In this document: positions 54,930 to 63,320 of the stretch, one piece after another | How the letters are laid out: each line of letters starts with the position of its first letter | How positions within the stretch are numbered: position 1 is the stretch's first letter | Source: Allostella vacuolata | Lineage (GTDB): Bacteria > Pseudomonadota > Alphaproteobacteria > ATCC43930 > Allostellaceae | Length of the DNA stretch: 64,000 bases | Assembly (NCBI GenBank): GCA_006739055.1 | Contig: AP019702.1 | Location: forward strand, 4,861,388 to 4,925,387 | Reading direction: 5' to 3' | Position numbers and translations under genes: made by a program | Notes under the pieces: generated by a model | The model's database searches: none | Seen by the model: the letters and a program-made list of their open reading frames with translations, nothing else | Told to the model about the DNA's origin: nothing

Positions 54930-55853
54930 ATGCCATTCCCCGCCCTCGCCGCCCGCTGGTCGGGCCTTGCCCCGACCTCGCGCGGGCTCGCCTGGTTCCT
55001 GCTCGACCAGGTCCTGCTCGTCTCCACCTTCGTGCTCATCAAGTGGCTGGGGGCGCACTATTCCGTCTTCCAGATCGTCTTCCTGCGCCTGGCCGTCGGC
55101 CTGGTGGTGCTGGCGCCGAAGATCGCCGCGCTCGGCCCGGCCGGCCTGCGCACCCGGCGCTTCGGCGAGCACATGTGGCGCAACGTCTGCTCGATCGTCG
55201 GCATGACCTGCAGCTACCTGGCGCTGACCCGCCTGCCGCTCGCCGAGGCGACCATCGTCAGCTTCACCGGGCCGATGATCATGACCGTGCTGGCGGTCCT
55301 GCTGCTGGGCGAGAAGGTGCGCTGGCGGCGCTGGTCGGCGGTGCTGGTCGGCTTCTCGGGCGTGCTGCTGATCGCCCAGCCCGGCGCCGGCACCCCGCTC
55401 GACGCGCTCGCCATCGCGCTGTTCGGCACCTTCGTCACCTGCCTCAGCGTAGCCACCGCCAAGAACCTGCTGCGCCACGAGCCGGCCATGCAGGTCACCA
55501 TCTGGTACACGATGCTGTCGCTGCTGCTGGCGGCGCCGCTCGGCATCTGGTCCTGGCAATGGCCGACGGCGGCGGAATGGCCGCTCTTCGTCGGCATCGG
55601 CCTGCTGGCGACGGCCGGGCACTACTGCTTCCTGCGCGCCTATGCCGAGGCCGAGGCCGGCTACCTGGCCGGCTTCGGCTATGTCCGGCTGCTGTTCGCC
55701 ATCGCCATCGGCTACTTCGTCTTCGGCGAGGTGCCGACGCAATGGGCGCTGGCGGGGGCCGCCGTCATCCTGTCGAGCGCCGTCTATATCGGCTGGCGCG
55801 AGGCCCAGCTGCACCGCAAGGCCGGGCCGTCGCGCGGCGGCGCGCCGCGCTAG
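54930..55853 (+). CDS. EamA/DMT-superfamily transporter (second copy)
   Basis: 307-residue DMT transporter with about ten hydrophobic helices (starts LAWFLLDQVLLVSTFVLIKW; second EamA half from QVTIWYTMLSLLLAAPLG). It is different from the first by length and sequence, so it is a paralogue and not a duplication. Its TAG stop (55851-55853) lies in the CTAG tetranucleotide that forms the left edge of the inserted element, so the coding sequence was not cut by the insertion. Confidence 0.86.
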   Translation: MPFPALAARWSGLAPTSRGLAWFLLDQVLLVSTFVLIKWLGAHYSVFQIVFLRLAVGLVVLAPKIAALGPAGLRTRRFGEHMWRNVCSIVGMTCSYLALTRLPLAEATIVSFTGPMIMTVLAVLLLGEKVRWRRWSAVLVGFSGVLLIAQPGAGTPLDALAIALFGTFVTCLSVATAKNLLRHEPAMQVTIWYTMLSLLLAAPLGIWSWQWPTAAEWPLFVGIGLLATAGHYCFLRAYAEAEAGYLAGFGYVRLLFAIAIGYFVFGEVPTQWALAGAAVILSSAVYIGWREAQLHRKAGPSRGGAPR

Positions 55854-55969
55854 ATGTTTAGTCCGGGGAACTGATGGTGCATCCTTTTCGCCAGAATGGA
55901 AGGGTGCGCTATGGGCCAGATTCTTCTCGCGGGCGCCCGCACGACCCATCAGTTACTGGGACTAAACAT
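55854..55969 (+). mobile_element. IS481 deletion remnant (MITE-like, ~115 bp)
   Basis: Outer left end of the composite. It starts with the terminal repeat TGTTTAGTCCGGGGAACTG (55855), carries the first codons of an IS481 transposase (from ATG 55911, MGQILLAGARTT) and then jumps straight to the opposite terminal repeat (CAGTTACTGGGACTAAACA, 55950-55968). It keeps both ends but almost no transposase, as in MITEs. It provides the last codons of the KAP gene. Confidence 0.7.
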
Positions 55970-58192
55970 CTGATCCTCCTGCTCGCCGCGCCGTGGATTG
56001 GCCCAGGCCTGCTCGAAGCGGGTAAGGGCAGTGCGGGTGGTTTCATCAACCGTCGACGCCTGGATTTCGCCGACCCGCTGGAGGAAGTGGCCTGCGTCGA
56101 CCAACTCGCGGACCGCCCCCCGGCTCACATAGTCGAACCGCTGTGAGACTCTGTCGCCCATGCTGGCCATCCAGCCATGCGTCACGAAGGAACTGGCAAG
56201 CGCAATGATCGCGCGATCGTCCGCGAGGCGTAGTGCCAGCCACTCACGAACCCGAGCCTCACCGCCATCGCCAATGAGGTCCCGCCAGCGAAGTAGCTTC
56301 TCGACTGGGTCCCGCCACGTCAGCAACGAACCATCATCGGCAGCGCTCTCAAGCCGAAGCAGCGCCAACTGCCGGAGGCCTTCGGCGTCTGCGGCGGTCA
56401 CCAGAGGCTCTGCCTCGCGCTTCGAATCAGCACTCGGCCGGTGCTGGCCGATACATCGCACTGCGAACTCAACCAGCCAACCCGAGGACGCGCGCTCACA
56501 GGCCTCCAAGAGGACCACGCCGCGGACTGGCGGCGGAAGACGGTCGCGCACGAGCCGGTTCACGAGCCAGTGCAGGCGACGCATGTTGTCGGCAAAGCCG
56601 CGGCCCTTGTCCTCGGGCAGGTCAAGTTCGTCTGCTATTGCGAAGATGGCGCCCAAAAGCGGCCCGATGTCCTCTTCTGCCACCGTCTCCGCAGCTTCGG
56701 TAAGCTCGTCGAGCAGGATGGCCGCCTTTGTGCCGCCGCGGCGCAGCCGCGTACCGCTCGCCGTTCGGAAGATCGCCTGGATCTCCTGCGATTCGGCCGC
56801 GTTGGCCACCACCGACCGCAACTCCTGCGCCGAAACCGTCGCCTCGGACATGGCGAAGCGGAAATAGGTGTCGAAGTGGGCGGCAACACAGACCCTGCGC
56901 TCCACCCGCGCCCGCGCCTCGTCGGCGTCGTGGTGATGACTGTCCCAATACGGCGCCAGCTGTGGGAAGAGGCGCAAGAGTGCCCGGCGCGCCATCGGGC
57001 GCTCGTCCGGCGGAACCGCTGCCAGCAACCGCCGGTCGCATTCCTCAGCGCTCCGCGCGACATCAAGCAACGGCCCTTCGGTCCCGCACACCATGGCCTT
57101 GTTGTCATGGACCGCTCCATGCACCGCCGGCAGAAAAAGGCGCATCGCCTCCATCGCCAGGAAATCGGCGCGGTCGACCTCTTGGCCAACGGCGGGCCAG
57201 GTCAGCTTCAGACCGCTGGTCAGCCGCACCACGTCCCGCGGCCGCGCGATAAGTGGAGCCACGGCGTCCTGGAAGACGTTGACGAAGCGTGCGATCTGGC
57301 TTTCGGCGAGGTCGCCCATGATCTGCTGCGCCTTCTCAAGGAGGAAGTCGCGTAGGTCTTCGCTCGCGGGCGGCGGCAGATCGAAGGCAACCTGGACTAT
57401 CTTCTCCAGGAAATGCGGCCCTTCTGACGGGAAGCGTTGCGCCACCGCCGCCTCCGCCAGTTGGCGGTCGAAGATGAGTAGGTAGGTGACGTTCGGCAGC
57501 CGGCCGACCGATTTAACAAGCTTGAACGTCATTAGTGCTTCGTCGGGATCGAGGCGGTCGAGATCGTCGATGACCACGAGGAAGCGCTGCCTAGAGCGGC
57601 GCAGCCCCGCTGCCAGGATCTCGTGCTCTCGCACCACCGAGCGGGCCGGACTGAGGAGGTTGCCGAGATAGGCGGCCGCGTCCTTGGTGCCCTTGACCCC
57701 GGTCGCCAGTTCGACTGCCGTCCCGACGACGGGTGCCGCGGAGCCGAGCCGCGCGCCCAGGCTGCGCAGGGCGGCCCGGGCCTCGTCCGTCAGGGATCTC
57801 TCCATAGCGGCGCCGAGCTCGCCGAAGAAGGCCATCGCCAGCGCATCTGGACCGGTGAACCACCAGGGAGTGAAGTCGACGACCGTGAGGTCGCTCCCCG
57901 CCGGCAAGCTCTTCAGATGGTGCTTCACCAGGTTGATGGCACTGCTCTTGCCCGATCCCCATCGACCATGCACACCTATGACGAACCCCTCCTGCGACCC
58001 CATCGAAGCAATCGCCGTCGCGAGGTTCCGCGCGAAAGGGTCGAGGCCGAAGAAATCTTGGGTGGGCGCCGTGATTGGCTGGTCGGCGCTGGGCTGGGCA
58101 TCGGCGCTATCGGCTGCCGCCGGGCTAGCCGGCGTCTGGGCGCAACCGTCCCGGCGTTCACGCGCCTTCTTTCTCCAGAAGGCAAGTCGCAT
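55949..58192 (-). CDS. KAP-family P-loop NTPase (candidate phage-defence gene)
   Basis: 747-residue KAP NTPase. Motifs: Walker A GRWGSGKSSAINLV (residues 76-89), the KAP-specific DFTPWWFTGPD (106-116), Walker B RFLVVIDDLDRLDPDE (203-218). No transmembrane insertion is apparent, unlike many KAP proteins. The C-terminal ~500 residues are helical and not recognised. KAP members include PifA of F plasmid, which excludes phage T7. ATG 58192 has GAGGGGAG upstream. The last residues MFSPSN and the stop are encoded inside the IS481 terminal repeat, so the native C-terminus is probably lost. G+C is visibly lower than in neighbours, in keeping with transfer. Confidence 0.85.
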   Translation of the reverse strand: MRLAFWRKKARERRDGCAQTPASPAAADSADAQPSADQPITAPTQDFFGLDPFARNLATAIASMGSQEGFVIGVHGRWGSGKSSAINLVKHHLKSLPAGSDLTVVDFTPWWFTGPDALAMAFFGELGAAMERSLTDEARAALRSLGARLGSAAPVVGTAVELATGVKGTKDAAAYLGNLLSPARSVVREHEILAAGLRRSRQRFLVVIDDLDRLDPDEALMTFKLVKSVGRLPNVTYLLIFDRQLAEAAVAQRFPSEGPHFLEKIVQVAFDLPPPASEDLRDFLLEKAQQIMGDLAESQIARFVNVFQDAVAPLIARPRDVVRLTSGLKLTWPAVGQEVDRADFLAMEAMRLFLPAVHGAVHDNKAMVCGTEGPLLDVARSAEECDRRLLAAVPPDERPMARRALLRLFPQLAPYWDSHHHDADEARARVERRVCVAAHFDTYFRFAMSEATVSAQELRSVVANAAESQEIQAIFRTASGTRLRRGGTKAAILLDELTEAAETVAEEDIGPLLGAIFAIADELDLPEDKGRGFADNMRRLHWLVNRLVRDRLPPPVRGVVLLEACERASSGWLVEFAVRCIGQHRPSADSKREAEPLVTAADAEGLRQLALLRLESAADDGSLLTWRDPVEKLLRWRDLIGDGGEARVREWLALRLADDRAIIALASSFVTHGWMASMGDRVSQRFDYVSRGAVRELVDAGHFLQRVGEIQASTVDETTRTALTRFEQAWANPRRGEQEDQMFSPSN

Positions 58193-58451
58193 CGTCTCCC
58201 CTCGCTTTCTCGCCACGCCCGGTCGCCATCGGCGACATCCGCAAGTTAAGCCATGGTGGCAGTCGGACATAAGTGGTCTGGGCGCCCCGGGGCGGGGGTG
58301 TGCTCGCTCGACCGTTCGAAGGGCGAGGTGCTCGGGCCGGTCAAGTGACCCAGCGGGCGGGCTTTCGGGCGGCGATGCTGTGTGCGCGAGGCTCAAGAGG
58401 AAGAGGGTCGGCGCGGCGGCCAAGCACGCAGTGGGACACGACCAGCAAGGG

Positions 58452-58748
58452 CCGTGTCAGGTGCGGAATAGTTGGCTGCAGGGCATAGAGGCAGTCGTCG
58501 AGCGGCAGCAGCGTGTAGCGTCGAAAGGCAACGATGACCGCTTCTTCCTCCGCTGACAGGACGGTCGATCGCGGCTCCTTGGGCCCGGCCTTGGCATCGG
58601 CAACGGTGCTCCGCGCGTTCCACTTCGGAACGGTCTCTGGGTTAATGCCGTGGCGTCGCACCAGAGACCTCAGGCTCTCTTGACTATGCTTTATCGCTCG
58701 ACGGAGCGCCTCTGTCGTGCGGGAGACCCCGTGAAGCATTTGGCCCAT
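58452..58748 (-). pseudogene. IS481-family transposase, 5' fragment
   Basis: About 100 residues of the N-terminal part of an IS481 transposase (MGQMLHGVSRTTEALRRAIK, helix-turn-helix HGINPETVPKWNARSTVADA, SAEEEAVIVAFRRYTLLPLD, ending around CLYALQPTIPHLTR). After LTR the family continuation is missing and unrelated codons follow. The catalytic DDE domain is absent, so it cannot transpose itself. It reads toward the KAP gene, from the outer right end of the composite. Confidence 0.85.
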
Positions 58749-58805
58749 AGCGCATCCTTCCATTCCTGCGAAAAGGATCCATCATCAGTTCCCGGGACTA
58801 AACAT

Positions 58806-59603
58806 CTAGGCGGCGCGGCCCCAAGCGGGCGGGGCGAAAGCGAACGCGTCCATGCCGATCACCCCGTACTCGACGCTGGCATGCAGGCGGTAGCCGACCG
58901 CGCCCTCGCCGGCAGCGCCCAGCGCCACGAAGAACGGCAGGAAGTGCTCCGGGCTCGGGTGGTTGACCTCGGCCGCGGGCGCCTCGTCGCGATAGGCCAG
59001 GAGCCGCTCCACCTCGCCCGCCGCGACCCGCGCCGCGACCCACTCCCGGAAGGCATCGACCCAGGCGGGCGCGGCGGCGCCGACCGCCTGGCCGCGCGCC
59101 GCGTGGAGGTTGTGGGTGACCGCGCCCGAGCCGACGACGAGGACGCCGTCCCGCGCCAGCGGCGCCAGGGCCCGGCCCAGCGCCAGGTGATGGCGCGCGT
59201 CGCGGTCGGGCTGCACGGACAGCGGCACGATCGGGATCTCGGCCCCCGGCAGGGCGATGCCGAACGGGACCCAGACGCCGTGGTCGAAGCCGCGCCGCGG
59301 GTCGATCGCGGCCGGGATACCGGCCGCGGCCAGGGCCGAGGCGACCGCCGCGGCCACCGCGGGGTCGCCCGGCGCCGGATACCGAGCGCGGTGCAGCGGC
59401 TCCGGAAAGCCGCCGAAGTCGTGGATGGTGGCCGGCCGTGCCGCTGCGCCGACCATGGGCTGGGACGTCTCCCAATGGGCGGAGGCGACGACGATTGCCC
59501 GCGGCGGGGCCAGGCCCGCCCCCAGCGCCGCCAGGAAGCGATGCGCCGGGGTGTCGGTCAGGTAGAGCATGGGCGAGCCATGGGAGAGGAAGAGCGGGGT
59601 CAC
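58806..59603 (-). CDS. LigB/4,5-DOPA-type extradiol dioxygenase (first of two)
   Basis: 265-residue extradiol ring-opening dioxygenase of the DODA/YgiD type. It shows FLSHGSPMLYL (metal His), ASAHWETSQP, FDHGVWVPFG and the GSGAVTHNLHA stretch of the family; metal His/Glu residues are in usual places. It opens catechol-type rings, or acts on DOPA-like substrates. It begins inside the stop of the next gene (ATGA, 59600-59603). Its TAG stop (58806-58808 on the minus strand) overlaps the CTAG bordering the inserted element. Confidence 0.86.
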   Translation of the reverse strand: MTPLFLSHGSPMLYLTDTPAHRFLAALGAGLAPPRAIVVASAHWETSQPMVGAAARPATIHDFGGFPEPLHRARYPAPGDPAVAAAVASALAAAGIPAAIDPRRGFDHGVWVPFGIALPGAEIPIVPLSVQPDRDARHHLALGRALAPLARDGVLVVGSGAVTHNLHAARGQAVGAAAPAWVDAFREWVAARVAAGEVERLLAYRDEAPAAEVNHPSPEHFLPFFVALGAAGEGAVGYRLHASVEYGVIGMDAFAFAPPAWGRAA

Positions 59604-60448
59604 GACACGGCCTCCAGGCTGGCGGCGCGCTGCGGGCGGGACCGGGCGGCCGGCGCGAAGGCATAGGCGTCCATCGCCAGCGCCCCGTGGGTGACGCTGG
59701 CATGCAGCCGCTCGACGGCGACGCCGTCGCCGGCGGCCCCCAGGGCCACGAACAGGGGCAGCAGGTGCTCCGGGGTCGGGTGGTTCTCGCGCCGCGCCGG
59801 GGCCCGCTCCAGCCCGGCCGTCAGGGCCAACAGGTCGCCGTCAAGCAGGCGGATGTCGAGCAGACGGGCCGCCAGCCAGTCCTGGAACTGCGTGACCCAG
59901 GCCGGGACCGGCGCGTCCTCGGCCCGGCCGTGGCTCGCGTGGATGTTGCTGGTGACGCCGCCCGAGCCCAGGACCAGCACGCCGTCGGCCGCGAGCGGCG
60001 CCAGGGCACGGCCCATCGCCAGGTGGTGCAGCGGCCCCTGCCCCGGCTGGATCGACAGCGGCACGACGGGGATGTCGGCGCCCGGAAACATCAGACGCAG
60101 CGGCACCCAGGCGCCATGGTCGAGGCCGCGCTCGGGATCGATCGACGCCGGGATGCCGGCCGCCTGCAGCAGCCCCGCCACCCGGGCGGCGAGCGCCCGG
60201 TCGCCCGGCGCCGGGTACTGCATCCGACAGGTGCCCTGGGCCCCGGCGCACAGGTCGTGCAGCGTCGCCGGCCGGTCGGCGCCGCCGACCAGCGGCCGCC
60301 CGCTCGCCCAATGGGCGCTGGCGACCACGACCGCCCGCGGGCGCGCCAGGCCGCGGCCGAGATCCTCCAGGAAGCGGCGGGCGGGCGAGCCGCCCAGGAT
60401 CAGGTCGGGGGCGCCGTGGGAGACGAACAGCGAGGGAATGGCGGTCAT
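59600..60448 (-). CDS. LigB/4,5-DOPA-type extradiol dioxygenase (second of two)
   Basis: 282-residue paralogue of the downstream gene: FVSHGAPDLILG, ASAHWASGRPL, LDHGAWVPLRL, GSGGVTSNIHASHG. It keeps the same metal-binding motifs but is otherwise well diverged. The pair is coupled (ATGA overlap) and divergent from a LysR gene, so they likely act in one aromatic route and are LysR-regulated. Substrates unknown. Confidence 0.86.
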   Translation of the reverse strand: MTAIPSLFVSHGAPDLILGGSPARRFLEDLGRGLARPRAVVVASAHWASGRPLVGGADRPATLHDLCAGAQGTCRMQYPAPGDRALAARVAGLLQAAGIPASIDPERGLDHGAWVPLRLMFPGADIPVVPLSIQPGQGPLHHLAMGRALAPLAADGVLVLGSGGVTSNIHASHGRAEDAPVPAWVTQFQDWLAARLLDIRLLDGDLLALTAGLERAPARRENHPTPEHLLPLFVALGAAGDGVAVERLHASVTHGALAMDAYAFAPAARSRPQRAASLEAVS

Positions 60449-60583
60449 GGGCGGCCTCTCGAATGCGGCTCGGCCTGCCTGTCGGGTGCCGATGCAAGGA
60501 ACAGATAGAACCGGCGATCGAGATTGATAATCGGCACCCTCTTCAACATATTCGTTCGGCAATCGAAACAATCGGCGGGATCC

Positions 60584-61516
60584 ATGGACCGGCTGCAGAG
60601 CATGGAAGCGTTCGTGAAGGTGGTGGAGCAGGGCAGCTTCGCCGGGGCCGCCGAGGCCCTCAACCTGTCCCGGGCCATGGTGTCGAAGCATGTGGCGGCC
60701 CTGGAAGACCGGCTCGGCGTGCGCCTCCTGCAGCGCACCACCCGGCGCCTCAGCCTGACCGAGGTCGGCCGCGCCTATTTCGACCGCTCGCGCGACATCA
60801 TCCACCAGCTGGCGGAAGCGGAGGAGGCGGCCTCCGCCCTGCAGTCGATGCCGCGCGGCACGCTGCGCATCAACTGCTCGACCGGCTTCGGGGTGCGCCA
60901 CCTGGCCCCGGCGCTGGCCGCGTTCCAGGCGCAATATCCCGAGCTGGAGGTGGATTTCACCCTCTCCGACCGGCTGGTCGACATCGTCGAGGACGGCTTC
61001 GACCTCGTCATCCGCATCGGCCAGCTGCAGGATTCCTCGCTGATCGCCCGGCGCCTGGCGCCGTCGCGGCTGGCGCTGTGCGCGGCCCCCGCCTACCTCG
61101 CCGCCCGCGGCGAGCCCGATCATCCGAGCCGGCTGGCCGGGCACAACTTCCTGCGCTACGCCTACGCCTCCACCCAGGAAGTGCCGCTGACCGGGCCCGG
61201 CGGCGAGGTCGTGGAGGTGACGTTCTCCGGCAACCTCGTCTCCAACAACGGCGACGCGCTGCTGGCCGCCGCCCTGACCGGACAGGGCATCGTCCTGCTG
61301 CCGACCTTCTATGTCGGCGCGCACCTGGCCGAGGGCGCCCTGCGCACGGTCCTGCCGGGATGGAAGCTGCCGCAGCTCACCATCCACGCCGTCTATCCGG
61401 TCAACCGGCACCTGGCGGCCAAGGTGCGGCTGTTCGTCGACTTCCTGGTCGACCGCTTCCGCGGCGACCCGCCCTGGGATGCCTGCTGGCTGCCGGGCGG
61501 CCCGCTCGCGGGGTAG
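60584..61516 (+). CDS. LysR-family regulator of the dioxygenase pair
   Basis: 310-residue LysR regulator with helix-turn-helix GSFAGAAEALNLSRAMVSKH and a long co-inducer domain. ATG 60584 is preferred because it begins a typical MDRLQSMEAFVKVVE start; an upstream ATG adds residues unlike the family. It is divergent from the two dioxygenase genes, so it is their probable activator. The A+T-rich stretch before it (about 60520-60560) is a likely promoter/operator region. Confidence 0.88.
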   Translation: MDRLQSMEAFVKVVEQGSFAGAAEALNLSRAMVSKHVAALEDRLGVRLLQRTTRRLSLTEVGRAYFDRSRDIIHQLAEAEEAASALQSMPRGTLRINCSTGFGVRHLAPALAAFQAQYPELEVDFTLSDRLVDIVEDGFDLVIRIGQLQDSSLIARRLAPSRLALCAAPAYLAARGEPDHPSRLAGHNFLRYAYASTQEVPLTGPGGEVVEVTFSGNLVSNNGDALLAAALTGQGIVLLPTFYVGAHLAEGALRTVLPGWKLPQLTIHAVYPVNRHLAAKVRLFVDFLVDRFRGDPPWDACWLPGGPLAG

Positions 61517-61539
61517 CGGCCCCTAAGTCACGGGCCCTC

Positions 61540-62343
61540 CTACGTCACCGGCTCGACGTCGAGCCGGACGACGATGCCCTCCAGGTCCGGGCTCGGCGCC
61601 GGATAGCGGCGCATGACGTCCGGGTCGTGGCCGGGGATGACATGGTCGGCCGAGCTCGCCAGGCGGCGCAGCTTCTTGTGGCCCTCCAGCATCTCGCCGA
61701 CATGGAAGACGATCGGGAAGGGCCGCGACAGCTCCATGTTCGGGTAGAGGTGGCTGGCGTCGGACGCCAGCACGACCCAGCCGCGCCGGGTCCACACCCG
61801 GACCGACTGCAGCCCCATGGTGTGGCCGCCGATGAAGTGGACCGACAGGCCGGGGGCCAGCTCCTGGTCGCCGTCATGGAAGACGGTGCGGTCGGCATAG
61901 ACGGCCCGCACCATCTCCAGCACATGGTCCAGCTCATAGGCGTGGCGGAAGGCTGGATACTGCATGTAGCGGCCGGTCGCGTACTGCATCTCCCGGTCCT
62001 GGACATGGATGCGGGCCCGGGGGAACAGGCCGACATTGCCGACATGGTCCCAGTGCAGGTGGGTGATGATGACGTCCTCGACCGTGGCGGCGTCGACCCC
62101 CATCAGCTTCAGCCCGTCGACCGGGTTGCGGATGATGGTGCGGCCGCGCTTGTCGGCGACCGCCTTGTCGTAGCCGATGTCGACGACCCAGGTACGCCCG
62201 CCGCCCTGGATCAGCCAGACGTAGAAATCGAGGCCGAGCGGCCCGTCATGCTCGTCGATGCCGATGAAGTTGGTCCAGGGCTGCCGGTCCGGCATCGCCG
62301 CGTACTTGATCGCGAAGACCTCGTAGACATGGGGTTCGGTCAT
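61540..62343 (-). CDS. MBL-fold lactonase-like hydrolase
   Basis: 267-residue metallo-beta-lactamase-fold enzyme close in layout to N-acyl-homoserine lactonases. The zinc motif HLHWDHVGN is present, with FIGGHTMGLQ and LASDASHLY giving further ligands, and VIPGHDPDVM near the end. The natural substrate may be a lactone of the neighbouring catabolic genes and not a quorum signal. The convergent LysR gene ends 24 bases away. Confidence 0.85.
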   Translation of the reverse strand: MTEPHVYEVFAIKYAAMPDRQPWTNFIGIDEHDGPLGLDFYVWLIQGGGRTWVVDIGYDKAVADKRGRTIIRNPVDGLKLMGVDAATVEDVIITHLHWDHVGNVGLFPRARIHVQDREMQYATGRYMQYPAFRHAYELDHVLEMVRAVYADRTVFHDGDQELAPGLSVHFIGGHTMGLQSVRVWTRRGWVVLASDASHLYPNMELSRPFPIVFHVGEMLEGHKKLRRLASSADHVIPGHDPDVMRRYPAPSPDLEGIVVRLDVEPVT

Positions 62344-62396
62344 GGGTGTCCCTCCGCCGGGGACGGGATGCGCTGCCCCGTCCCCTTGATTCTCGC

Positions 62397-63320
62397 CTAG
62401 GCCGCCTCGTCGCCCGGGGTGCCGAGCCCTTCGAGGTAGCGCACGATCTCCGTATGGTCGGAGCCCGGGCCGACCTTGGCCTCGGCCGCAGCCCAGATCT
62501 CGGTGCACAGCCGGGCGAAGTCGGCCGGCTCCCCGGTCGCCTCGGCCAGTTCGAGTGCGGTGCGCAGGTCCTTCACCATCAGCCCGGTGGCGAAGCCGGC
62601 GGCCCAGGTGCGGGGGATGATGAAGGGCTTGAACTTGACCTCGGTCGCGTTGTTGCGGCCGGTCGAGGCGTTCCACACGTCGACCATGGTTTCGGCCTGC
62701 AGGCCGAACTTCTGGCCCATCAGCATCGCCTCGCCCGCCGCCAGCAGGCCCGCCGCCGACAGGTAGTTGTTGAGCGCCTTCATGGCGTGGCCGGTGCCGA
62801 CCGGGCCGGTGTGGAACACCTGCCGCCCCATGGCGCCCAGGACCGGGCGCAGCCGCTCGACGTCGGCCGCGTCGCCGCCCGCCATGATGGCGAGCGAGCC
62901 GTCGACCGCCCGCTTGACCCCGCCCGAGACCGGGGCGTCGACCAGCTTGATGCCGCGCTCGGCCAGGCGCGCCGCCAGCGCGCGGGTGCCGACCGGCGAG
63001 GACGAGCTCATGTCGACGATGACCGAGCCCGCCTTCAGGCCGGCGGCCAGCCCGTCGTTGGCGCCGTCGCGGCCGAACACCACGTCCTCGACGATCTTGC
63101 CGTTGGGCAGCATGGTGATGACGACCTCGGACCCCGCCCCCAGCTCGGCCAGCGTCGCCGGGCGGCTCGCGCCTTCCCGGCCGGCATAGGGCTCCAGCGC
63201 GGCGGGGTTGGCATCGGCCAGCGCCACCCGGTGGCCGGTCGCCAGCAGGCGGTTGACCATCGGCACGCCCATCATGCCGATGCCGACGAACCCGATCGGT
63301 CCCTGTTCGCTTGCAGCCAT
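62397..63320 (-). CDS. 3-hydroxyisobutyrate dehydrogenase-like NAD-dependent reductase
   Basis: 307-residue beta-hydroxyacid dehydrogenase. NAD site GFVGIGMMGVPMVNRL is at residues 10-25. The catalytic Lys is in GHAMKALNNYLSAA. SSPVGTRALA and VDAPVSGGVKRAVDG are also typical. It oxidises 3-hydroxyisobutyrate or 2-hydroxy-3-oxo acids such as tartronate semialdehyde. It starts four bases inside the next gene's stop (63320), linking it to the decarboxylase-like protein and the MBL gene in one minus-strand operon. Confidence 0.88.
   Translation of the reverse strand: MAASEQGPIGFVGIGMMGVPMVNRLLATGHRVALADANPAALEPYAGREGASRPATLAELGAGSEVVITMLPNGKIVEDVVFGRDGANDGLAAGLKAGSVIVDMSSSSPVGTRALAARLAERGIKLVDAPVSGGVKRAVDGSLAIMAGGDAADVERLRPVLGAMGRQVFHTGPVGTGHAMKALNNYLSAAGLLAAGEAMLMGQKFGLQAETMVDVWNASTGRNNATEVKFKPFIIPRTWAAGFATGLMVKDLRTALELAEATGEPADFARLCTEIWAAAEAKVGPGSDHTEIVRYLEGLGTPGDEAA

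Larger units (their letters stand above)
55854..58805. mobile_element. IS481-bounded composite element carrying a KAP NTPase gene
   Basis: About 2.95 kb flanked on both sides by the same four bases CTAG (55850-55853 and 58806-58809). Its outer ends are inverted copies of one IS481-like 5' terminus: TGTTTAGTCC... from 55855, and its complement ending TAAACA at 58804. Both ends continue into the same early transposase codons (MGQILLAGARTT left, MGQMLHGVSRTT right) but differ by point changes, so they come from two different IS copies. Between them lie a KAP NTPase gene and truncated IS pieces. IS481 is known to insert at CTAG-containing targets, which fits the flanks. No intact transposase is present. 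Confidence 0.8.

Noticed and set aside
58193-58452. Additional gene between the KAP gene and the IS481 transposase fragment
   Set aside because: No frame with a ribosome binding site or recognisable sequence; likely KAP promoter region.
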